The notes below the pieces were generated by a model that was not told the origin of the DNA, did not search any database, and saw nothing but the letters and a program-made list of their open reading frames with translations. 64,000 nucleotides of DNA, from contig NC_087379.1 in the NCBI RefSeq assembly GCF_963675165.1, positions 2,236,201 through 2,300,200 on the forward strand, in the 5' to 3' direction. The DNA is from Halichondria panicea. Lineage: Eukaryota; Porifera; Demospongiae; Suberitida; Halichondriidae. The position numbers and the translations under genes are program-made. Positions within the stretch are counted from its first letter, which is position 1. Every line of letters starts with the position of its first letter. This document shows positions 12,501-22,613 of this stretch, in pieces.

Positions 12501-15500
12501 TTTGGCATCAATCGTTTTTAACAACAATCATGGTCGATCATTACCCATGCACTCTTTGAGTTTGCATGCATGATTGTAATTATTGGGCTGCTATTAGTAG
12601 CTTTATGTTATGTAGCTTTGGCATGCATCTCCACCGAGGCATCAGCACCTGTCTCCACCGAGGCATCAGCACTGCTGATGCCTCGGTGGAGATGCCAAAG
12701 CTACATAACATAAAGCTATACTAATATACTGAGCTTTTATACACATGATAAACAAATTAATTTTGCTGCATGCAAAAAGTCAGAGAGTGGGTAATAATCG
12801 ACCATGATTGACAGATCTTTGTTAAAAACGATCGATGCCAAAAGTTTAAGTCTAAAATTAATGGCTGCATTAGCAGAGCCTTGCAGCTCTCTTCTCACTC
12901 TTGCAGCTACCAATAGCTAGTGTTCTAGTGCAGAGCTAACTACTGAGTAGAGTAGCAACACTCGGTAAACAAGCTTGGCCACGTGCTCTTCTGAAAAGGC
13001 TGCAATGGCATTCCAAGTAAGCAAAACTAGGCATAACTCGAGAACGAAGCATTATTTTGCAAATCCATGAATTAAAATCCAAGTAAACATGACTAGAAGC
13101 CTATAGAAACTCTTACTTGTACTTGATTCATCCTTAATTGAGCAGCTGTAACAGTCTACACACACACAGACACACAGACACACAAACACACTACCGTATA
13201 CCTCGCTTGCGCATGCACACCGAGGCATAAAAATGAAGAAAAGTCCCCCAAGAGGGAATCAAAGCCACGCCTTATCTATATCATGTGTTCTATACAAAGC
13301 CACTACCCTAACCACTAAGCCATAACAGTCTACACAGATACACACAAACACACTACCATATACCTTGCTTGCACATGCACACCGAGGCATATTAACAGCC
13401 AAACACAATTATAGCACACAAAATGACTTCTCTTTCAATGCATAATTGGACAGTTGCTGTATCTGTGATATTGTGAAAACCTATACATGCACGCATGTAT
13501 GTTTTCATTACCCATATTTGTGATGATTTTCTTTGAGCTATCACATGCTCTTGCTTTAGTGACCACACTCATGTCCACTGGCATGATTCCCTTATCATGA
13601 TTGTTGACGATGTGAAACTATAGGGAGGATAATATGTATAATACAAAGTTGTTACATGCACTATACTCGTAGGCTCAGAGATTTTTAAAGCTATTGCCAA
13701 AGTTAAGGCATCTCAGACTATACATTTCAGACAAGCCCTTACTGAGTTGCAAAGCTAGACTATCAAAGAGTAAACACACGTACGGAGATATTAAACTGGA
13801 AGCACTTTGCCACTTTTTCATGCTCAAGTCGACGGGCAGAAGTTATGACCAGGTCCATGTTGATTTCAGCAACACTGAGCATATATATACATGTATGTGT
13901 ATGAAGGGAGGACAAAAATAATGCCTAATGGGAATGCATGAATGCATCTGAACTCAGATGTATAACTGTTTACAGTAAAGCCTGTCAATTAACCTCAACA
14001 TATTTATGAAAGGAACCCTATAATCCTGGCTTTTTGACACAACTATATAATATACTGTAAAATGCACATATATATATTTGACGTTATATACTATTGGACC
14101 ATTTCACATTTTACCCCCACATATTTATATATATAATAGTTATAGGCTGAGTCCAAGGTCTCTATGGGGTTTTGAGACCCGAAGGCTCGAGGCTGTAGCA
14201 TCTCGAGCGTAGCGAGGGTGCTACTAAGGGCCTAAGGGTCTCAAAACTCCATAGTGACCGTTGGACGAGGCCTATATAACTGATTTAGAATAGTGCTAAG
14301 CAAGCTAAGCTATTATTAACACAAAGAAGACTCTGTTTCTACACCCCTCAAGCAGCATTAAAGCTTTGCTCTGCATGGCTAGTCTAAATAAAAAAAACTC
14401 ACACTGAAGGCAGTTTGTCATGTTTCCGTCTCTTGCATAGCGAAAATGGTTAATAGAAAGTTGCTATTCTACTTAGTAGTTAGCTCTGCACTATAGAGCA
14501 CTAGCTATTGGTAGCTGCAAGAGTGAGATTAAAGCTACAAAGCGGCACTGCAGAACACAAAGACTTTTAAAAATTAATTTTTAATGATGCATTGCATCAT
14601 CGTTACTGTGACTTCAACATAAACTGTGTGTATACTTGTGCATGTATAAAATAGATGTTGCTAAGCATTCCATGTATGATTGTATGTATCATGTAAAAAA
14701 TGTTAAATGCATGTAGTGAACATAATTATAATGGGCCTCCATAGAAGACCTCTGAATGACTGAGAGGTCTCTATGAGAAATAAAGGACCTCCAAGTAACC
14801 AATCAGATTGCACCATTTGTGACAAGTAAATAATAGTTAGATACTGTTTAGGAGGTATCTATGGGAATTATAAGCCCAAAGGCCTGCTGTAGTATCCCGA
14901 GCGAAGCGAAGGTACTACGAGTGCCTGCGGGCTTATAATTCCGATAGATACCTCCTAAACAGTATCTAACGAGTTTAGTTGCTAGGTTCATTTCAAAAAC
15001 TAACCGAAAGAATGGACGCGGACGAAGACCTAGGCCTAGACAAGCTCTTTGCTGAAGAAGTACTCGGCATAATAATGACCGAGCCCATAGACCCCGCCCT
15101 CTACGACATAAATGTGGAGGCGGAGCTGGCTACTAGAACAAAGAAAGGAGGAGGAGCCAACAGAGCCTGCACAATCTTCTCTACCTAACTCAAAGCGAAT
15201 GAAGCAAAGTGTCTGCAGGCCTCTTTGTAGTAATCTGGTTCTTAATATCAACTTCGTTTAATCAAGTAGAATCTTTTTAGAATAGAACGCACATGTGCTT
15301 ACAAAAATTACTGACTAAGATTACTAAAGAATACAACATAGAAAGTTCTAGAACATAATAATTAATCTAAAGTTCAATATCTACAATAACAGAATCAGTC
15401 AGTCTCACAAGCTACTAATTAGCTTCACAACACTCTTATCACGGCAGGTGCAGTGTACAGTTTGGATAGTGATATCTGCATAAGGTGAATAATTAGAATG

Positions 15501-18500
15501 GAAATCCCGGGATTGACCTGTTCAAGGATGCTTGTTTTGCTGACTTTCGAGTGTGCCTAGACTCCGAAATGAAGCGCTTGCAGAGAGCTGGACTAGGGTC
15601 ACAAAAGAAGGCTGAACCTCTAATACATACTCCGTGCAACTGCTGCTACTAGACTCTACAAGGCTGGAGTGGACGAACAAATGATAATGGAAACAACTGG
15701 ACACCGAAGCTTGGAAGGAGTTCGCAGCTACAAGAGAACTTTTGAGTGTCAAAAGAAGTCAGTTTCAGACATCCTCAACATAAAGCCAATTAACATACTG
15801 GCACACACTGATCACTCACAGATGGCAGTGCAACAGAACTCGCAAACCAACTGCTGTCAATTTATGCCTCCAAACTTTAACTTTAGTGCCTGCAACGTTA
15901 TACCATCAATCTCTCTATGCCTACATCCAACAACCAACGTATTAACAGTGACTGAACATTATAATTTTTTGTCATTACCAAAAACAGAACAGTTACAGTG
16001 CCTTCAGCTTTGAGAGTAAATTTAACCACAGAGTGAGTAGTTGTACTTAAATATGTATCTCAAGATTGGAACATTTCTAAAAAATTGTGCTGATACCATT
16101 GTGTAGGTGAATAAATAAGCTACAACCTTATTTGAAAATATTTCCCCAAAAGTTGTTGTAGTGGGAAATCATTTTAGGTAAAAATAGGAGTGATCGTAAA
16201 ATATATGTGTAACATAAAATATCTCCGGAACTAAAGTATTTCTGGACAACTTTTTTGTATCAAAAGATAGAAAATTTATTAACGATTAATGTGCAAAAAC
16301 AATTAGACCTTAGCCGACAAATTTGCTTGAGTTCCATCGCTAAGCGAAAAGGCACCTAAAATATCCCATAATTGAGTATTAATCAGTACGTGTACTTATT
16401 TAAGCTATACGTAACCATGCATATGTTAGCTAAACTATTCAGGAATGTTGTGCCAAAGTTCCATACCTTAGCCGAAAACAATTGGTCTTTTCCATCGCTA
16501 AGCAATTGTCCACTATAGAAAAATGTTGGTGTTTTATAAACCACCACATACCCACCACCTTTGGTTGCCATGGAAATATTTTTGGATATGTTTTAGATAA
16601 TTTGTTCACCAACACAATGGTATCATCATATTTTCTTAGAAATGTTCCAATCTCAAAATATTTACATTTATGTACTAACACGTACCAAATTGCGTTTATT
16701 TACTCTATAGACTAAAGGCACTGTACTTCTCATTGTTTTTATCTACAAAAAACATGTTTGAAAAACACAAAAATTAATAATGAATGGTTGTTGTGAACAT
16801 GAAAATTACAGGTTTATATGAGAATTTACAGGTTAATATGGGAAATATAAACCCTGTACTGACCAATCAGATTGCTGGATTCTGGGCTACTAGTAACTAA
16901 ATATTTGTATATACACATATACACACATTTCCCTCCACGTACACACACAGACACACACACAGCGTACATCCATGGTTCAAAATAATATATCGGTATAAGC
17001 AGTCTCAGCTATAAAATCGTTGCATATTAATTTATGCTCTCATGCAACTTCTATATACACAGCATGCATGTACGTATGTCAATCTATTTAGGCCACCTTT
17101 TTATTAGAGTCACCAGGTGGTCTGCCCTATATAAGATGACGCCACTAAGACAACTACTATTAAACGGCTACGCTACTAAACGAATATCAAAGTAGATTAC
17201 AATCACAAAGACTAAAGTAGTTTACATTATTATTATTATATCGGCACACACACATTTTTCTACTGGAGGTTGAACTAACGAGGACGGTATCAACACAATT
17301 ATAATACGTACCTGAAGAGCTAGTATACTCTCTGTGTCTAACACATCGCAAATAAAAATGCAGCCAAATATTATTACAGCAGGCTTTATTTCAGTGCGGG
17401 TTAGTGAATAATTTTCCTCTCACTTGAAAGTTCTGCCATCCGCCTGGAGCAAGCAATTTCCTTGTCGATCACCAGCTTGATAAAATTATATGCAATCACC
17501 CAAAATATTTGGAACCTTTAGTTTCACCCACTTAAAGCAAAATCCTGAAAGAAACCCCGTTACAGTACTGTAGTCAGTAGCCAGTTATAATGGATGACTT
17601 ACTTTGGCAGATCTAATTGTATTTTCTCCCAGTTCAGGGCATCGTTGATAGGGTCAGAGGTGTTGAGAATATTATACCTATCTGTGTGCAGGGAAAGAGT
17701 GTATATATATATATGACCTTAACTCACGATAGAATCAAAAAGTTATATTATCATCATGGTTACAATTATTATGTACTAACTGTACCTGCACGTATTATAC
17801 ACAATATAATTATAGAGGTTACTGGCTATTGACCACCTGTGATAATATTCAGGGAAACGTTGTACAGTAGAAAGGTGGAGTCAATCACTCCAGACTCGTG
17901 TCTACGAATACTGAGGTGTATATGTGGCATTATCGAGTGGTTGGTAGCATTCAATAGTTCCCATTGGTATCCATAGGTACCCACAGCAACATGCTCCAGG
18001 TGGAAAAACTGCAACAGTTACAGTGCAATACATAACAGTGATCAGCTTATAGTAATTGTAGGGTATGCGCATGGCTAGCCTCGATACCTATTGCAGGGGT
18101 GATAGTGCGCATGCGCTTCAAATTATCCAGAATATGGGTAATCGTACCACGAACGTAAAACCTTAGTAAATTATACCGGAAATTAGTCCGTTTACTAAGA
18201 ATATGTTCCGTAATACTTTATCTTAAGACTGAGTTCTGTGAAGCTGTGGCTTATGCCGGGTATTGCATGCGTTGGTCTAGAAGGCTTAAACACTAGTTTT
18301 AAGACAGAAGAGGCTCTCATATACGTCTAGGATGGTCCTATAGCCGGGTTGTCTTTGCGAGTAGCAGTTTGAGGCACCATACACTTCCCATAGCCTGTAC
18401 AGATCCAAGGTAAGACATCCTGACCATACAACCGTCATAGAGGTAGATGAGAGCCTCTTCTGGCTTCAGACTAATGTGAAAGCCTTCTGGAACAACGCAA

Positions 18501-21100
18501 TAGAGAACTATAAGCTGATGTTACAAAGATAGAAAATGGATGAGAGAAGAAAAAGGGGATTCCCCAGATTCTGATGAATAAACTAACACATGCGCACTAT
18601 CACCCCTGCAATAGGTACCAGGCCGTATTTTAATCAGCCTGGAATCGAGGCTAGCGCATGGCTATCAAATAAAGGGAAGTGATGCGTTTCAGAGGCAATT
18701 GGTCACGATAAATTAAGATTCCTAAGATTCACGTGAGCTTATGTTTTCTAAGTAAAAACTCCAAACTCATCCAAACCGCTGAGTCGGCACTTTTTATCTA
18801 CTTTATCCCATTAGCTCGTTTATTAACATCTCCTGTTAGTTTATGAGTCGTAGTAGTTTAACACCATGATTGCTATACCTGCTACATCAAGAAAGGAGTC
18901 AAAGAACGAAGGAAGTGCAGCAACAACTCAAAGTTTGTGGTTTCTGGCTCATTGCTTCTAGTACGACTATGCTACTCACTTTCTAGTGTCACTGAGCATT
19001 GTTAGCATCATTTACTACTAGTATAGAGAGCTACAATCATTTGCAGTATGTTAGCTTAGCTAGAATAGCTACTTTCTCCGTAAGTTTCCGTATATCTTCA
19101 CCGTGCACGCACATTCCTCCATGAAACATTATGAGTCATGACCAACCTCCTCTGATGCATTTATATGTAACTATAACAGCCATCAATATGTAACCCCTTG
19201 GATAAAGTGCTGTTCTACTACTCAACATCTGAATCGATCTAAGCTGCATGGTTATGAGTAGCCTCGAGACCACGCCGATTAAAATACGGCCTGGTCTCTA
19301 TTGCATGGGTGATAGTGCACATGCGCAAACTGAGTTACCCAGAATCTGGGTAGCTCGTATACTTTATAGTAAACCTTTGTAAAATTATACCGTAAACTAG
19401 TTTCTTTACTACTTTCTTTCCGTACAAATACTTGTCTCCTGTGAAGCTGTGGCTTACGCTCTCTATTGCATTGTCGAGAAGGCTGTGGCCCTCTATGGTG
19501 TTGTCGAGAAAGCTTGCACACTAGTCTGAAGCCAGAAGAAGCTCTCATTTGTACAGAAAACCAAGTTTAAAACATCACGACCATCCAACCATCATAGAGG
19601 TAGATGAGAGCCTCTTCTGGTTTCAGACTAGTGTGCAAGCCTTCTCGACAACACCATAGAGGGCCACAGCTAGCTAGCTAGGCTATAAAGCTTCATATAC
19701 ATAGTAGATAGTACATGGGCGTGTATGGACCACGCCTATGATTAATTAACTATGCAATAGAGACCAGGCCGACTAGGCCGTATTTTAATCGGCCTGGTCT
19801 CGAGGCTAGGTTAAGAGTGACCCCACCTGGAAGGCTGTGTGGTTGAGCTGCTGGAACAGTTCCTCATTGGTATAGAGGACTCTTATTGGACTGGGCAGAG
19901 GGTTGGAAAATGCAGGCTTAGCAGGGTTAATCACAAGCAGCTGTACAAACGTGTTCTTGTTGGCTTGTAGAAAATCCGTTACAGCATATTTTGAGTTTGC
20001 AAACAGGACCAGCTGCACCATAATTATAGATGAGTATAATTTCAAAATTAAATATGCAACTTAACATACCTGCGTTGTCACTAGAATAATACTTAACACC
20101 TGGACTAATAATTTCCCTGGAAACTGCTTTTTTGTTGGATGGTTCCATTTCTCGAAAGGGTTCATGAAGTGGTACTGCAGTTTCTCCTTCATGTGATTAA
20201 TATCCATATCCTCTTCGGAGGAGATTGGTACGTGCTCCCGACCATATTTACAGTCAAAACAGGACCCAAGAGTTAGGTTATACAAGACCTGGAGTGCTGT
20301 GTGCATGTATTAATAACACAGTTGTGTTGAATTTCACATAATAATGGCATTTAATATGCAGTGAGAATTAACTACCCTCTTACTTTTGTCTAGTCTCCTA
20401 TCAGCTAAAAAAAAGTCTGACATAACTCACAGTACTACATCACGTGATAGACAATGATTGGTGGTTTTTTTACTCACATGCTAGCCTGCGGGTAGCCTCT
20501 AGGCTACCCACAGGCATGCAGTCTATTTATGACAAAGCATATCACTAGTGATCCACTAATTTAACCACACACCTACACATGAGGTCACCTACAATGTAGT
20601 CTCGTTCCCAGGCCGATTTTTCTTTAGTTGAAAAATACTAGTTGGCTACATAATTATAGCGACTATACGTACATTACATTGGCCTAGTGTTATTTTAGAG
20701 ACAAACAAGGCTGGGAACGAGGCTAGTGATTACCTAACCTCAACACAGCAACCAGTTATGTCGGGTCTTGCACAATGGTTAGACACAGATACCTCTACCA
20801 GAGGAGGCCAGCACTTAGTATAACAATATTATATTATACACTTTATTTCCTCTGCCTCCACACTAAGGCTGGTGTGTTAAGGGTGCAATTTTAAGACCTA
20901 TTCTTCCAAACACAGATATCAGAAACTTTCTTACTTCTTGTGCAACACTCGGCAAGTGTTAGTTCTTCGTCTGATTCCCTGCTCCTGAGGGTGTCTATGC
21001 TATTTGGGGGGTCCAACATGTCACCCTCCTCGTCAGAGCCAGTAGTGCCATAATTAGTTGAGAACGTAGCACCTTTCCTTTTGGACATCTCAAATGACAT
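2900..21100 (-). CDS. MCOLN: Mucolipin (TRPML) endolysosomal cation channel
   Basis: This is a minus-strand, multi-exon gene for a TRPML channel, a Ca2+/Fe2+-permeable channel of late endosomes and lysosomes. Exons read by splice consensus and phase: 21100-20935 (ATG, acidic N-tail), 20212-20070 (KLQYHFMNPFEKW, the conserved N-terminal block leading into S1), 20012-19827, 18008-17837, 17681-17603 (lumenal domain), 17460-17424 (uncertain), 13617-13512, 10696-10428 (S2-S3), 9334-9101 (S4-S5, ending GWLVLGPYHPK), 5002-4796 (pore NGDDVF and S6 with ALISDTYETLN), 3902-3755 and 3203-3087 (divergent C-tail). The last exon either reads through to a stop at 2962 (about 662 aa) or splices at GTGAGT to a tiny exon at 2913-2900 (about 625 aa); human TRPMLs are near 560-580. 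The family is certain from the pore and S6. The lumenal loop between 17.6 and 13.6 kb may lack an exon. Confidence 0.9.
4043..4118. mobile_element. Fragment of ACCGTATAG-type MITE
   Basis: ACCGTATAGTAGGTAATTTT, followed by GGGCAAGCTGACCTC, matches one end of the intact element at 60570-60763. The other end is missing. Confidence 0.55.
4207..4754 (+). mobile_element. CCTCGGTG-family MITE, copy B
   Basis: This is a near full-length copy of the repeat at 2347-2882, with the same inverted ends and internal CA-rich tract (about 4685-4710). It lies in the intron between the mucolipin pore exon and the first C-tail exon; its right end is 41 bp from the pore-exon donor. Confidence 0.8.
5294..6510. 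repeat. Tandem copies of a ~0.54-kb dispersed repeat
   Basis: Landmarks recur in the same order at a spacing of about 540 bp: GAGCACTAAAGTGCAAACCC, then GTCTAGCACAGCAACTCA, then AATTCTAGCTTTCTA, then GGATCACT, then CTATCCATG. There is one partial unit, one full unit (about 5786-6320) and the start of a third. Related pieces lie at 8690-9060, 31300-31760, 60300-60440 (inverted) and 63870-64000. No coding capacity was seen. Confidence 0.65.
6636..7244. mobile_element. TA-flanked MITE nested in the foldback element
   Basis: The inverted ends are CTCAAAAATGTTTCCATGG at 6636 and its complement ending at 7244. The flanks are TA on both sides. The opposite, uninterrupted arm of the host element at about 8448-8478 shows the same site without the insertion, reading CAACATACAGTGCAACAACC on the complement. 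This gives a precise empty site and TA target duplication, as for Tc1/mariner-type elements. Confidence 0.85.
7724..7987. mobile_element. 264-bp inverted-repeat MITE at the foldback centre
   Basis: AGCGGCCCTTCTTGTCAAAA at the left end is repeated exactly inverted at the right end, and the match continues through ATGGTGATTTT. The spacer between the arms is about 200 bp with no open frame of note. It forms the loop of the larger foldback element. Confidence 0.75.
8690..9060. repeat. Partial copy of the 0.54-kb dispersed repeat
   Basis: The landmarks AATTCTAGCTTTCTAC, GAGCACTAAAGTGCAAACCC and AGCACAGCAACTCAA appear in the same order as at 5294-6510. The copy is truncated. Confidence 0.6.
9472..9530. 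repeat. (TG)n microsatellite
   Basis: An uninterrupted TG run of nearly 30 units lies in a mucolipin intron. It generates meaningless His/Thr-repeat frames on the minus strand. Confidence 0.95.
10768..10830 (+). mobile_element. Diverged start of a CCTCGGTG-family MITE
   Basis: CACCACGGGTGCTGATATCACGG followed by a TCAAAGCTA block resembles the left end of copies A-C. The rest of the element cannot be followed; the sequence soon enters the minisatellite. Confidence 0.4.
10935..12432. repeat. 1.5-kb inverted minisatellite (9-bp units)
   Basis: From 10935 to about 11508 the plus strand is a degenerate run of 9-mers such as TGTGTCTGC and TGTGTCCTC (about 60 units). From about 11516 to 12432 it is the reverse complement type (GCAGACACA, GAGGACACA; about 100 units). 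The switch lies at CTCTGCATGTGTGCAGGCAC, so the array could fold into a very long hairpin. All six frames stay open and give Cys/Leu/Val/Ser- or Thr/Gln/His-rich proteins that are repeat artefacts. It lies in the mucolipin intron between 10696 and 13512. Confidence 0.95.
12440..12660 (-). mobile_element. Reverse half-copy of the CCTCGGTG MITE
   Basis: This is the reverse complement of the left part of copies A-C. It starts at TGCAAGAGTGAGAAG directly against the minisatellite and ends at CCACCGAGGCATCAGCAC. The half that should follow is replaced by the minisatellite. It abuts copy C head to head, forming a palindrome around 12640-12690. Confidence 0.8.
12670..13230 (+). mobile_element. CCTCGGTG-family MITE, copy C
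   Basis: A full-length family member with the same inverted ends and internal CACAGACACA tract. A short second tail copy (about 13322-13392), ending again in CACCGAGGCAT, follows about 90 bp later. Confidence 0.8.
14147..14282. mobile_element. Hairpin MITE with GAGCGTAGCGAG loop
   Basis: AGGTCTCTATGGGGTTTTGAGACCC is mirrored by GGGTCTCAAAACTCCATAGTGACC about 90 bp later. The loop carries ATCTCGAGCGTAGCGAGGGTG. The design is the same as the element at 14838-14970. Confidence 0.6.
14838..14970. mobile_element. 133-bp foldback MITE
   Basis: GTTAGATACTGTTTAGGAGG at 14838 is mirrored exactly by its complement ending at 14970. The arms continue through ATAAGCCC/GGGCTTAT with one mismatch region. 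The loop contains CCCGAGCGAAGCGAAGGT. It has no coding capacity. Confidence 0.8.
15563..16015 (+). pseudogene. Relic of a Crypton-type tyrosine recombinase
   Basis: One frame (from about 15565) reads EMKRLQRAGLGSQKKAEPL, a stretch typical of DUF3504/Crypton-like recombinases. After a frame change near 15625 the sequence continues LRATAATRLYKAGVDEQ and METTGHRSLEGVRSYKR. This second stretch holds the family's R, TGHRS box and tyrosine of the catalytic end. The core between the two blocks is missing, and a stop follows at 16012-16014. Such proteins are normally several hundred residues, so this is a deleted, frameshifted copy. An upstream 59-codon ATG frame (15012-15188) could be an N-terminal remnant, but I do not recognise it. 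Confidence 0.7.
16028..16712. mobile_element. Relative of the foldback element ends
   Basis: The left end (GAGTAGTTGTACTTAAATAT ... GTGTAGGTGAATAAATAAGC) and the right end (TTTCTTAGAAATGTTCCAAT ... CATTTATGTACTAAC) correspond to the outer ends of the element at 6517-8582. The interior instead holds a TGGAAATATTT block related to the TA-flanked MITE, and two CCTTAGCCGA...CCATCGCTAAGC repeats. No gene is present. Confidence 0.6.
18076..18653. mobile_element. TAGCCTCG-end MITE with 9-bp TSD
   Basis: The ends are TAGCCTCGATACC and the complementary GGAATCGAGGCTA. The flanks repeat GCGCATGGC exactly (18067-18075 and 18654-18662). An inner inverted block (GAGGCTCTCAT / ATGAGAGCCTC) is shared with 19259-19808. 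Nine-base duplications are typical of Mutator-like elements. No transposase is encoded. Confidence 0.8.
19259..19808. mobile_element. TAGCCTCG-end MITE beside a mucolipin donor
   Basis: The ends are TAGCCTCGAGACCA and the complementary TGGTCTCGAGGCTA. The flanks are GGTTATGAG (19250-19258) and GGTTAAGAG (19809-19817), a 9-bp duplication with one mismatch. The interior resembles the element at 18076. On the minus strand the duplication begins 9 bases past the 5' splice site of the mucolipin exon ending at 19827. Confidence 0.8.
20597..20725. mobile_element. 129-bp TAGTCTCG-end MITE
   Basis: TAGTCTCGTTCCCAGGC and GCTGGGAACGAGGCTA form inverted ends with an AT-rich centre. The termini match the 18076/19259 family. 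No clear target duplication was found. Confidence 0.6.
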
Positions 21101-21301
21101 GAGTGATGCTCATACAGTACAAGGTTTAATCAGTGTCTGTATTGAAAGATAAAGGTGAAAGACCGTTCGAAATATAAAGTTCCACTTTTATAAATATCTA
21201 CTAGACTGTGCAATGCATTCGTATGATGCTAGATACAGATATGGCCGCCAGGTGGCACATAAACAGAAAATAAGGTCGAACAAAAATTCTAGTTTGGCGC
21301 C

Positions 21302-21738
21302 AGAGGAGGCTGGAGCCACTAGACCTTAGCTATTTCAGGTCACTAATTGGATTTCTCCAAACTTCTCTTCCAGACTACTTCAAGCCTAGTTTTTAGTGTC
21401 TGTAAGTTTAAAACGTTATTTTGCAGAGAGGGGGGGGGGGGGTCAATTTTGCTCAGAAGCAAAGATACAATCAAAAGTCTTGTTCTTGTACTAGCCTCGA
21501 TGTCATCGAGCGGCTTGTTCTCGAGGTTGCCGCACAGCCAGCTTTGATACTTATATCTCTGCTTCTGAGCAAAATTGGCAAAAATAAAATTGACCCCCCC
21601 CCCCCCCCCCCCTGCAAAATAACGTTTTAAACTTACAGACACTAAAAACTAGGCTTGAAGTAGTCTGGAAGAGGAGTTTGGAGAAATCCAATTAGGAACC
21701 TGAAATAGCTAAGGTCAAGAGGTTCCAGCCTCCTCTGG
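21302..21738. mobile_element. 437-bp near-palindromic hAT-like MITE
   Basis: The whole element is one inverted repeat: CAGAGGAGGCTGGA at the left, its complement at the right, then arms of over 140 bp and an inner TTTTGCTCAGAAGC pair. Poly-G and poly-C runs mirror each other (about 21430 and 21595). The flanks share GTTTGGCG, allowing 7-8 bp of target duplication. The CAGAGG terminus and 8-bp duplication fit hAT elements. Confidence 0.75.
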
Positions 21739-22613
21739 TTTGGCGCTTCAATATATTAGAGTGGCACTTAGCAATAGAACGTAGGTATAGTAGATCTAGC
21801 AGTTTCATGAGCCTATAACAGATCAATTGTATGTATAGCCTCGATTTCAGGCAGTGTTACAATAATTACCTATAAGCCCCAGGCCAATTGTGGAGTAATT
21901 TTTGAACTTGGTACTTCTAGTAGGGTGGTGCTGTAATCAAAAGAGATGATAGTAAAGACATTGCGTAAATAGCTATAGATCCACATTATCATTAAAAATA
22001 TTGATATTGTACATGTTTTCACTACACTTGAAATCCATCACAATGCATGAAAGACAATCACAAAGACTATAGATTTAATCATAGATAATAGAGCATAGAT
22101 ATGACAGGTTTAATAGACAGGGCCTACTTAGGGGCTTACGTACAATAAGACCAGAAAAGAGTTTCACCTGCACCACCACAGATATACTGTACTGATATCT
22201 CTGCTTCTACCCGAGGGGCCGGCAACGAGGGAAATCTCGTACAGCCCAACTTGAAATCAATAGAAATCAATAGAAATCAAGCATAGAAATCTGAAATCTT
22301 CTATGAAATCTCGAATGAAATCTTGAGCAAGGCTATAAACCACGCCTTTTTAAGGGTAAGGGGCGTGGGTATGATTGTGACCACACCCTTTTATTGAATA
22401 GCCTAGATCCGGAATTGTCACGTGTACTTCTAGCTCCACGAGGCAAAGGAGAGGCAAAAAGCTACTGAAACTCACCCTGAAGTCCTTCAAGGTGAGCTGG
22501 TCGAGGCTTTGGTAGCCCTCGATGCCATAAAAATGTTGTTATAATGTAGTAAACATTTGTGTAATCATAAATATGAATACTCACAGATCTCAAGCTGCTT
22601 CCACTTCAAGAAG

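Noticed and set aside
10880..12559. Long Cys/Leu/Val- and Thr/Gln/His-rich open frames on both strands
   Set aside because: They are translations of the 9-bp minisatellite, open in every frame because the unit lacks stops; no start context, domain or splice support.
14147..14970. Possible bacterial-type terminator or CRISPR-like hairpins
   Set aside because: They are two related foldback MITEs with GAGCG(A/T)AGCGA loops; no spacer-repeat array and eukaryotic gene context.
17424..17540. Alternative mucolipin exon reading FCFKWVKLKVPNIL
   Set aside because: Its phase does not join the exon ending at 17603; the short KLLAPGGWQNFQ exon (17460-17424) fits both neighbours but remains uncertain.
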